A stretch of 64,000 nt of DNA, taken from Meandrina meandrites. Its lineage: Eukaryota > Cnidaria > Anthozoa > Scleractinia > Meandrinidae. Below the pieces are notes generated by a model. The model did not search any database and had not been told where the DNA came from. It saw only the letters and a list, made by a program, of their open reading frames with translations. This document shows positions 35,912-48,300 of the stretch, one piece after another; position 1 is the first letter of the stretch; every line of letters starts with the position of its first letter. The stretch spans positions 3,151,501 through 3,215,500 of the forward strand of contig OY855912.1 of the NCBI GenBank assembly GCA_963693305.1, written 5' to 3'. Position numbers and translations under genes: made by a program.

Positions 35912-38900
35912 ATGCGATACATGCTTTCCAACCAAATCCGTTCCCGTGCTGTGTTGCTGGGGCTTCACTATGTCAGGAGAAGTTTTACAGTTCGTTCAGG
36001 TACCTTTTTTGTGACTTAGCAAATATTTAAGCTTACATTTGATCTCTGTCGAGTCTTGCAAGGTAGTGACTGCAGAATACCCTGCCACATCGAGCCCGTT
36101 TCTGAATAGAGGTGGCTACAAGGTACGCGGCGGCACGCAGTGCGCAGTGCATGAGTGATTAAAGGGGCAGTATCACGAGAGGTCTTCTAAGTTTCCGTGT
36201 TTTCTTATTTCCAAGAGGAGGTAAAAGAAAGTCGTCGTGAAGGTCAAAAGGGAGCCGCGAGAGACGCCATCACACCTATACATCATACGCATGAATTATC
36301 AGCTTATGCAGGATTTGCATTATGTATCTACCTAGGTTCGATGACGTTTAGGCATTTTTTTATCTTTTCTAAGGAACAAAAATCACTGAAAAAAATCCGA
36401 GTACTCCTAACGGAGGTCGAACCTACATACGCTTTTCCACCGTGTTGCAGGAAATTCGTGGTACTAATAGGCCATTAATCTAGGTTTGTATGAAAAATGT
36501 CACCAAGTTTGTGCTGGTTTTAATGCATCTGCATTTCAGGACCCCTACTACAAAAGACGGCACCGTTGGATCCTGGGTTGGAAATGCCGAAATGTGACTT
36601 TAAGCCTGAACCATATCAGGTGAAGTGAATATTTGTCCTGATGATTCCTTTAATTCAAACAGTTTTGCAGGTTTAATTTTTCTTTACGACAAACATTTGA
36701 ACGTCTGAAAATTTTTAAAGTCTTGGTACTACATTACGTTCATACATTTGTTAATATTTTATGTAACTTTTAATTATCTAGAATGAAGGTTGCTTTTTAA
36801 TTTTCACTTTTCTGATTATAATAAGTACTCTATGTTGCTTGATTTAATTATCAGGGGATTACGTTTGAACATGCTAAAGAAGTGAGGAAGAACAATCTTA
36901 ATCCTGCTTTGTTTACATTTTACAAGAATCCACTGTTCATTTACAAGGTAAAAAAAATATTTTCAATCCTGTTCCGTTCAAGAGTTTACACATTGAAGCA
37001 CATTAAACTGGTTCCAGGCTGCCATGTAGTTTGGTTCCAGCCTGTTACGAAATATATTGAACTAAAAAGTGTATGACCTTACTTTAGCATGTTAACATTC
37101 CTAGATGAATTGTGAGTCTTTTGATGGTCTTTAATTGTAAACCGTACCTTTATTGTTGCTTCTCTTTACTCTCTTTTTTTGTTGTTTCTCTTTACTGTAC
37201 AATGGTCCTTGTTAATTTCCTTTTTACACTTTACTCTCATAGTGCTTCTCTCCACCCAGGTGTATAAATGGATACCGGCGAAATACTGCTGGGGGTAACC
37301 CTGCGATGGACTAGCATCCCATCCAGGGGGGAGTAGAAATACTCCTAGTCGCTTAATGCTACGGAAACCGGGATAAGCTCCGGCGGTATGAGCCACTTTG
37401 TAGGCTTGACGCAGACTTTACCTACCTTTATGTATAAACAGTCTTCTGTCTTTCCCTTTCTTTATGATTTTCGAAATTTAAGCAAACAAAGTGATAAATG
37501 GGCGTTAACAAAACCAGGATCGGACCGGATCGGATCGGACGGGACCGGATTGACAAAACCATGATCGGATGTGATCCGACTGACAAAACCTGGATCGGAT
37601 TCGAAAAAGTCGGATCGCCATAAATTCCCGCCAAAATAGTCACGTGTTATCGCTAATCGAAAATGTAAAACCGGCGAAAATCCACACAAGTTCTTCAGTC
37701 TCAGACCATCGGCAACTGTTTTTCACCACCTGCTAGATTATGGCGCCAAGGCTACCCAACTTGAAACCGAGGTAAAAAAGTTTTACAAATAATCAATAAA
37801 AAAAAAGCGGGATGAAGATCTAAGGTAACCGCACCTCGTAATCAGACCGTGTTGGTATTATTCCAAAAGTGAATATCTAAGTTCAAAAAGATTACGAACT
37901 AAAACTAAGTTCAGGTTTTTTTTAGTGCTTTGAGGGCTGTACATGAGGATGTGAGACAACTGGCAATTATATTTTTAATTTAGAACTAGAAGAGATAATT
38001 ACAATAATCATCATACGTGACATTCTGAGAGTTTGAAGATACATGCACATCAGTTATAGCTGATAAGACCCTCTACAGTGAGAGGATCCGGTACTTCTAT
38101 TTCGCCACGGTGGTCCTTGCAAATTTATGTTCGTTTTTACTGCTAATGCAATTTTCCTGTTCGTATCTCGCCCTTCCTTCTTGATCTTTCCCTCTAGGAA
38201 AGAAAATCATAAGCAGGGTCACTGAATAACAAAACTTCTTACCAAGATAATACTGACGAAAAAGAAACACATAGCGAACGTCTCCTTACTTCTTTCTGTG
38301 CCATATTCGATTAGAGATATCACGTGACTATTTTGGCGGGAATTTATGGATTTTTTTGGATCCGATCCGGGTTTTGTCAGTCGGATCACATCCTTATCCC
38401 GTCCAGGTTTTGTCAATCCGGTCCAATCCGGTCCAATCCGGTCCGGGTTTTGTCAATCCGGTCCGATCCGATCCGATCCGATCCGATCCGATCCGGTCCG
38501 ATCCAGGTTTTGTTAACGCCCGTGATAAATCGTGAGTACCCTGAGGTACTTGTCTCTAGCTGGTGTTGCCAATCACGTTTTATGTTTGTGTCATACAGCA
38601 TCACATGATTACACAAACTAAGACTTCAACGGTATTGGGAACGATTTTTTCATGATTGGCCATCTTTAAGAGCCAATCTCTCAAGTCCTAATACAGCAAT
38701 TTTTTTCAGTCTTCCAAAGATTGGAAAAGTTGCGGAATTGGTTACATGAAAAAACTGTTTCATTTATTTCTTCTTTCCAGGAAAGTATTTATTAATTGGA
38801 ATAAGGTTTTGTATATAACAACTTTATATACGCGAAGCAACGCTCTAATCCAGAGCCATTAACAAAACGAAGAGTGGAAAAAGCTATTGGACTCATGAAT

Positions 38901-41900
38901 AAAGCCCATTAATCATAAATCACACTGCCTTTAAAATACAAAAGATACATGTACTCTATAAAGTGGAATGTTATTAAATTATTGGCACAATGTACAACCT
39001 GTAGCTGATCTTGGTTTTCGTTGACTGAGAAATTTTTAAATGTAGACTCTACAATTCTGTCTTTTATATTTGTTGTAGGGTCACATGCAATGGCTGTGGG
39101 ACAGAAATGGCAAACGATACCTGGATTTGCTGGCTGGTATCGTGACCATCAGTGTTGGACATTGTCATCCGTAAGTTAGTCCAGTTCCTGGGGGGAGCAC
39201 TCTGTAAGACCATGTTCAGCTGATTTTGCAACCCAATAATAGACTACACACCGAAAATCCCTACCCTTTCCTAGAGTTGCTATTTTTTTAGAACTGTTAC
39301 ACTATTAGTGTTTTTAATGACAGCAACGTTGTCGCGGTGATTTTATTTACGTTTAGGAAAGCCTCTTTCTCTTCTGAGTTTCTAAATCTTTAATTCTTCA
39401 TACCATTGATCAGTTTCCTGGCAAATGATACCCTTTTCTAGACCAAAGCTCCCTGACTTCTATACTCTATCCAAGACACAGTTGCTCGAAAACCATACCC
39501 TTCACAGCGGCGCATACCTATATTGGGAGGGGGGGTGGTGGTGTTGCCCATTTCCTGAACTCTCCCTTCCGCGGGGGGAGGGGTAGTGGTGTTGCCCATT
39601 TCCTGAACTCTCCCTTCCGCGCCCCATTTAGGGGTTGAACCCAATAAAAGGGGCGGAAGGGATAACTCAGGGACTGGGTTATCCGTAAGGTGATCACTTT
39701 CACATTAGAAAGATGTTGGTTTAAAAGTTTACTGAGGCCCGTTTCTCGAAAGCCCCGGAAACATTTCAGGCCGGTAAAGCCAATTTTAGTTGTCTGTGTC
39801 TTTTTTAAAAATCGAGAAGTATATAGGCCTGAAACTTTGTATGAAGGGAACCTCTGGTCATATTAAAAATATCATAGAATTAAACAGCTCTGTAATCATA
39901 AGGTTTGAGATTTTGCTGCGGCTTTCCGGGTGCGAAAATTTTCGGGACCTTCAAGAAACGGGACCCAGGACCGGCTACAGAGAAGTTACTGAGATGCAAA
40001 CTAACAGGACTTCCAGTGCAGTGTTGGCATGTATATTGCTTCGTTGATGTCTGGGTTTATATTGCTGAAAGATAATATTATGTCATTTAGAGTGAATTGG
40101 TTGACTTCTTTCTGCAGGCATGTGGCAGAGGCTGCTAAAAAACAGCTCAACGACTTGTGGCACACCACAAATGTCTATTATCATCCAGCCATCCATGAGT
40201 ATGCAGAACTAATGGCTTCTAAACTTCCAGGAAACCTTAAGGTAGAAAAATGTTTGTCAAAGGGCCGGCCGGTTCATTTGAATCCTCTACAGGTTTCCAA
40301 GTCAAGGAAAATATAATATGATGATAGTGCTGCATGCAAATCCGGATATCGAATTTCCCAATAAAACAAAAATTAAAAAACGGATTTTGACTTACTGAAA
40401 TCCTTCTACGAGGTGGATTTCCAAACTTGAATTCACGGGTTTGTTATTTTTCCTTTTTTTTTTTTGAGAGGGGGGGGGGGGGGCGATGGGGGGGGGGAAT
40501 TCGAAAAAGGATTTTGGTTTCAGACATGGGTAGGGTTGTTTGAAAGTCGATCAATATAAATCTCCGGATTAAAAGTTGGACGAGGATTTAACTTCTCTTG
40601 CATAACAGTGTTTCTGGAATTTGAGACAATTCGGCGTCAAAGCTGGAAGATAGAAAATATAAACAGAAAAACTCACTAAAAGTTATATCAAAAAATTGCA
40701 TGTACAACCACACTAAAGAAAATTCATATATACAATATAATTAAAGAATAAAATGTAGTAGATTAGCGTTTTGCAGTGAGATTCCAATCTAGAAATGTTG
40801 CAACTTTGAAGTTTCTCAGAAACATTTATTTGAAAAAAAATTGAATTAACAGACATTTCATGCTTCTATTGCAACACCAGAAATTATAGTTGATTTTTTC
40901 TTTAATCAGGTGTGCTACTTTGTAAACAGTGGCTCAGAAGCTAATGACATGGCCATAATGATGGCAAGAGCTCACACTGGAAACTTTGATTTTCTCTCTC
41001 TCAGGTGAAGATTGTTCTCACACCTCTCTGGTATCTACATACGTTGAACAACCGCACATAAGGGGGAAATATCTAAACCAAAAATTGGTCCCGGCCACAC
41101 ACAACCATGCACCTCATTATTTGATACGCCTGAGGAGGATTCTAAACAAGAGCTGCTACCCGATCCAATCAGTTTGATAATCAGGGTGTTCAGTATTAAA
41201 GATGATTCCATGGCCAGTAGCTCACTTAGGAGAATATTTATTGATTCAAGTTTCCGACCACGTATTAGTCGGGCATTTGTCTTTTTCTCAACAATGTTGC
41301 CAATTCCCCCACGGTGGGACCAGCTCATACGTACTAATCTCCACGGTGATGCTTCTAAAAGAGGGCAAATGCCCGGCCCACGGGACAATTTATTTAGAAT
41401 TTTTCGTGCCATTTTATAACACAGTCGCGGACTGAGTTCTTAATATCCCTTTTCACAACATTACTAAGCAATTCATATATCCAAATACATGTAAATGACA
41501 CTGAGTTTTAAATATTTTTCGTATTAGCAACTAATCTCGCCGATCTAGTTCAAGTTCTAGTTCCTTGGATCTAGTTGTTAGTTTTCAGTCAGTAAATATA
41601 TAAGGATCAATCTCTTCCTTGCAAAAGTTTCAAGTCTTCCAAGACCTTGATCGCCTAACCAAGGGCTTACGAGTTGGACGTCTTTTCTAACGAAGCTCGC
41701 CGAAGCTTCTTTCCGTCATATTTCATTCGCACATGAAAACAAAAGTGCAAATGTTTTACGTGTTGCGATGGCATAGGCTCCGGTTCACTTGAGCTGTCCA
41801 TGACAGGGGCGTAGCGTCCATATACGCACGTACGCCCGTACGTACAGCTGACATCTGAAAAAAAATTGCCTAAAAACGTTTTTCTCATTAAATTTGCTGG

Positions 41901-42242
41901 CTGATGATTTCATATTTGGGCGTTTTTTATTATTTCCGTTTATCCAAGCATTAATCATTCAGTGCTGGCCACTAATGGCAAGATCCATTTGAGTGGTAAT
42001 TAAAAATAGAAAAAAATACGCCTCATGTACCCCTCCCTCAAGGTCGGCCAGCCTCACCAGTTTCCCCAGCCCCAGAGGTATTCTTGAGGGAGAGGTTACA
42101 ATGCCATGACGTGTGGCTTCAGAACAAAACGTATTTGCCGTCAATGGAGACTAGGAATATACCTCTTGCGAGGTCAAAGAGTGAAGCCCTAGTGTTAGAG
42201 AATCCAATGAATATCTCCGCGACCTGTCTCCGTTGTTTTTTT

Positions 42243-42301
<59 letters not shown>

Positions 42302-45300
42302 TTTTCGTAACACTGTAGCTTACAGAAAACAATAGAGAAATGGTTAAAATAAACAACTTTCTACTGCATTTTTGCCGCATTATTTATTGAAAATGCCCCG
42401 CAGAAAAACCAGGAGATGGCATTTCCGAGACCCTAAATTTCAAAATTTTCTGGGGGAGCATGCCCCCTGACCCCCCTAGTTGCAAGCGCCTTCGGCGCTT
42501 AGAAAAAAATTCCTTATCGTGCGTACATCTTAAAAAACTCACGCTACGCCCCTGCATGATAAAAAGAAGATGGTCGAAAGATTTCCTTCCAAGAGTAGCT
42601 TGAATTCTGCATTTATTTGCTTCATGGAATATTGTACACATGAAAAGATAGCCGTTTTCTATTTTTTTCGGAATGGTTACGACTTCCAGTGTTTGATTCA
42701 ACCTCTTGAAATGGCCAAAAATGCATGAATGTGCTTTGCATAATTTTTTTTTTGCGTTTACCAAGTAGAAACGTCTTAGTTAAAAATGAAATAGATTTAC
42801 TTTCTTGAACTACCTTATTCAGTCTATATTTAGGAAATATTAGTCTCGTTCTTGTTTTGCCAAAAGGGACTCGAACAAAATCCCTGACACGGATCCCATG
42901 GTAATTCAGCAATAGCTATTTATTTCATAACATCCAGTGATGAAATTCCGATAACTCCTACTAAGAGAAATCACTTCATTTGTAACTTAAAATACATTTT
43001 TTTTATAGGAATGCATATCATGGTGGCAGTCCAAACACACAAGGTATTCTAGGCCTCGGCACATGGAAATTCAGTGTTCCAACAGGATTTGGGTTTTTTC
43101 AGGTAAAAGGTGGTAGGACTTAACTCGTGGATACGCAAAGTGTAGAAAGGGATTTTTATGGTGCATAGCTATGCAGTACCGCGACAAAGTCTTGTGCAAC
43201 TTTGCGGCTCATTTGGCAACCTGAGGTCATGCCCCACATGATGCCCCAGACAGTTGATCCCCATGCAAGAGCACCCCAGATTGTTAGGGGACATTTTTGG
43301 TCTCCATTCACTGATTTTTATCTTCAAATTCTATTTTAAAAATCACATTAAATCTCAAATATTTCTTCTTTCTCCAAATTTTACTAATCCTTTGACAAAA
43401 ACTATCTCTTCCCAAACATCCCCCAAAATCACCCAAAAATTTACAAAGCACTGCTAAACATAACTTTGTGAAATGAGCGTAGGGTTTTGGATTGCTTAAA
43501 ACACGAACGAGATATTCGCATTAAACCCAAGTTTAGCGGTGGAAAAACGGGCTTCAGGTGTACCCCCGCCTTGAAAACCCCAGCTGGTGGAAGGCTGACC
43601 AGTTGGTGCAGGGATTCGGGACCATGTCCCGAACACAAATCCATCTAGTGACAGGGAGGAGGATTTGAACGCGAGACCACGGGATTATAAACCCAGCTCC
43701 CTAACTACACCGCCTCCACAATTGTTGTAAGGGGTCCTGGTTTTATCCAAGGTGTAGTCGTGGCTTTTTTGTTATTTTGTGTCATTTAATTTTCTTCTGT
43801 GGACGAACACTCTTTATACCATAGAAACGGCTCATACACATTTATGGCACCTAAAACTCTGAGCTTTTCCGCTCTGTACTTAGGGAGATACAAGTATGCT
43901 ATACCCTGCATGTCACATTACATCGACCAAGTCTCATGTGGAAATTCTGTCTACTTGGTTATCAAATTCAGTGGAATCCTGATTTCCCAAACTTCTAAGG
44001 GAAACAAAAATTGGTTCGAGAAATCGGGGGTAAACTAAATTTCTTCTTTGAGACACGCCTTCAAGGAGTCATGGTAACTGAATTCAGCGCGGTTAACAAG
44101 TCTAGAACATGTTTTGTTGAATACAACTACCACGACTGCCTTTGGACGCATCTCATAGAGCGAGGGAATTGGACGTTCGACTCTGAGTGAAGCAAATCCT
44201 TGGAAGGAAAAAAGAAGTTTAGGTCAATATATATATTCGTAGGTTCCAGAAATCGATACTCCTTTGTAAGTCTCGTAATTCTCTACTTAGACTATGAACC
44301 CAGATGTCTACCAAGGACCATGGGGTGGAGCTAACTGCCGGGACTCTATAGCACAGGTAAGGTAGTTGAGTTGGCGCGATCTACAAGACTAAGATCAATG
44401 CTATTTGAATTATTCCGTCAGTAGTTTATGCCATCTTTTTCTTTTTTTGTTTCAATAGACGGAAAGGACGTGCAACTGCTCTGAAGGTATTTTTAAATTA
44501 TTTGTAAAAACCTCTTGTACGGATAAATGATTAGATTATTTAATAATTCTTAACACAATTTATAATGTTTTTTATCGTTGTTATATTTGAAATGCAATTT
44601 ATAATATTTGATCATATAACGCCTACCTTGATTGTTTAATTAAATTTGTGTTGTCATCTCGCACAGGGAATGTAAATGTTAACACGGTTGTAACGTACGT
44701 TCTCGAAAACGGCTGCTTCTTGTTTTGGTAGCCTACTGTTGCAACACTTGCTGTGAAAGTTTGGGAGAATTCGAAAGTAGAAGAAGGTCTAAACCTCCTC
44801 GATTGCCTGCAGTGAAAAATGTTGGAATTTTTACGAAACTTTTTCTTGTGTTTGCATGCGCATCAAGCATGAAAACATAAAGTTATTAGACAGTTTAATC
44901 AGCCCTTATTTAAAGGGACACTGTCATGCCTGAAATATCATATTTTGTAAGAATGACCTGTAGCTTGCTATAATATATACTACTTATTAATCGAGAGTGA
45001 GGTCATTACAGGGAAATCTCAGACCGAGGCCTTGATGTATTGACCGAGCGATAGCGAGGTCAATACATCAAGGCTGAGGTCTGAGATTTCCCTGTAATGA
45101 CCGAACGGACGAGGTTAATAAGTTATTTATTATATGGCCTTTTTAGCGCTGAGAAAAAGGGAAACGTTTTTCAATATCCGCTTGCTCGCGCAAGAGGTCA
45201 TTCGAGGTCATGCGATCCAAACCTGTGGAAACGTATTCTTTGATAATGAGGCAATTTTTGTCTTCATTACGCCAAGATCTAGGGCAAATTTAACCACTTT

Positions 45301-48300
45301 AATTTTCACAAAACAAACTGACCTGTGTTTACAAGTGTTTGACCCTTAAAAAGTTATAAAAAGCTAAGGCAAGAAAGATTTTCATAATGCCCGGTCATTA
45401 CAAGAAAATCTTGCCCGCTCATCAGCCAATCAGATCGCGCGTACTATTGTAGCCATATAATAATGCACTTTATTGTCTTGTAATAAGACTAAAATGGTAA
45501 AAGTGGTAAAAGCACAGAAATATCAACTAAGAGGAAAATGTGGCTAGTAAAAGGTTAAATAATTCACCAGAATGGCAGCTTTGATTTAATTTCTGGACAT
45601 CCTGTCCAAAAATCAATCGCAATCCACTTCCATCCTTGCAATTCTGTACTTCTTCTTCAAAATAACTGTTCTATCTTGTTTTGTGGGATCTTTTTATCAA
45701 ATTTATTTGTGTATTTGGTGGCATTTGTCAATATACTGAGGAAATTAGAAAATTGAAATTTCTATTGTTAGCCGTGATAGTGTCCCTTTAGCTTTTTACT
45801 CGTTGTTTGTATCGTATAGCTGTTGTGTGCTTGTATTTTCTGGTAGGTCAGTGCATGGCGTCCAAGATGTATGTTGATCAACTTAAAGATGTGTTGGTTC
45901 ACTCGACCAGTAAGAAGGTTGCTGGATTCATTGCTGAACCTATTCAGGTGAGAACTATTTATGTTGAAAAAGGGTGGGAAATTCTTCGCTTATGGCCGCG
46001 CAGGACCTTTGCTTATTAATAAATTCATTAACCAAATTTCTTGAGGAGATGTTTTCTTGTAAAGCTTTAATTCTCTCAATTTTGAACATCGATCCCTCTA
46101 AATCTTTTCTGAGTATTGGGGGATGATGGAGTTACATCATGATTGCTGTTTTACTGTCAGATCACGGTTTAATGTGATATTTCAAGCTCTTAAAATTAAA
46201 TTATCTGCAGATAATTAATGCGATTTTGCCTCCAAGTCTTCAGCTAGAATACAGCGCACCGAATTAAATGATTTTATAGTGGTGACAAATTATAACCTCT
46301 TTAGTACCATAACAGATGAAATTCACGAATTCAAAAATTGCTGGAAGTTATTGACTTCTAAGAGAGTAAAATGCCAAATCTGAACTTAAAAACGCGCTAT
46401 CTTCTTTTTGAAAGGGAGTTTTCAAATTCGCTTTCGTCATGGCACAATAGAGTACACCAAGTTTATGTTCCTCATTAGTCAACTCCTGGAATTCTATATC
46501 GGCGAAGAACGAGAGAACTTGGGCACAAAATTGCAGGTTTAAAACAACGTGCGCTATATTGAAAGCTACGAAGCTAATTATGATACTTCTTAACTTTCCT
46601 GCGCACGGGACTGAAAACAATAACGTGCAATTACTTATACAAATAACTTTAAGAAATATATTCTTATGAATATCCGTTTGTCGTCGGCTTCAGTCGTCGC
46701 AGTTCGTGCATGCTCATTCATAATGATATCAAGGGTCCTGCGCGGCCTGAAGTGTATGACGTTTTTCAAATTGTCTTAGGGTGGTGGCGGTTCAGTTCAT
46801 CTTCCCAAGGGATTCCTGAAGGGTGCATATGAGCTCATACGTGAGAGAGGTGGCGTGTGTATTTCAGATGAGGTAAGGTGTTAAATTATTTCATGTGTAC
46901 TGAGATTTAATCTGACAAAGCTTCTACGTAAAAATCGTTCTTCACTATCACGAAACAATCCAATTGGTCATACGAGTCTTCTTTCTTGTAAAATCAGACT
47001 CTTGTGAGCAAGCTCATGTTTGATTTGGATTAATCCATTAATGCACTGAGGGAATTTGAGGTCGACTGCCAAACCTCATGGAATGATTACGTAAAAATAT
47101 CGTATCATACCACAGGCATCCCAAGCTAACGATAAGAGCTCCAGTACACTAGGAGTACTCAAGATATAAAGGTTTTTATAGGAACGAAACAAATTTGTTT
47201 TAGGAGGTACAAATTCGAGTGTTTATGAACAAAATCTACTTAAACTGTTGCTGTGTTGTATTGTTTGTGTTCTCGATTTTATTCAAAAAACATTCGAATT
47301 TGTACCTCCAAAAACAAAATTGTTTTGTTCCCATACAAACCTGTATAACTTGAGTCCTCCTAGTGTACTGTGGCTGTTATCGTTAGCTTGGGCTGCCTGT
47401 GTTTGTACAGCGTCGTGAACAAAGGCTAATGTTTTCATTTGCAGGTTCAGACAGCATTTGGTCGCCTTGGGAGTCATTACTGGGGTTTTCAAGCTCACGA
47501 TGTTGTACCGGACATCGGTATTCATTCCATAAATAGCTAATTTTTTGCGTGCACGATGGCAGTTCAATACTTCTACTTTCACTGCAACTGCAGTGTTTCT
47601 AAACATATTTTGCCTCTTGAAATAATCTTGCACTGCGTTCATCGTCCGTCAACTTGATTGCGACCTTTTCGACCATCAAATGGCTTCGTTGAAGTGAAGA
47701 CCAGCTAACCTCTCTTTTTCTTTAAGAACCACCATTATAATTATTAAACATGGCCTTCTGCTAATAATAGCCACGGAACCAATTTGGTTGGCCATTTGGT
47801 TGACTCTAGGTTCAATTGTATTTCGTTTGTGAATTTGTTTTGTCTTTCAAAAATAGACTTTGTAGGGTCATCTAAAAAAGCACAAACTTAAGCCTTGCTC
47901 TCTTTCACATTAAGTGATGCCATTATTTGTTTATTTGTTTGTTTGTTTCTTTGCTTTTGTACGTTGCTATTATGTACGATTTATGCATTTTACTAATTAG
48001 TGACCATGGCTAAAGGCATTGGAAACGGATTCCCTCTGGCTGCCGTGGTAACAACTCCAGGTAAAACAACGGCATTTTATTATTAAACAATTTCTCGATT
48101 TTTATCAACTCGTTGTGCCAGCAAATTATCTTTCGCAAGGATTTGTTGAAGTTCGTGTCAAAGTCCTTTCACGCCGTGTTTTCATGTTCCTCAGAAATTG
48201 CCCAAAGCTTCTCCCACGCTATTCATTTTAACACTTATGGTGGAAACCCCATATGCTCAGCAGTTGGAAAAGCTGTCTTAGAGGTATTATAAAATATCGT

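Noticed and set aside
38324..38616. Repetitive ORFs rich in Arg/Ser/Asp-Arg-Ile-Gly
   Set aside because: Translation of the gatcc tandem units in the long TIR, not genes.
42622..42912. Minus-strand ORFs after the hAT-like element
   Set aside because: Short, lysine/arginine-rich, overlapping frames with no recognisable domain.
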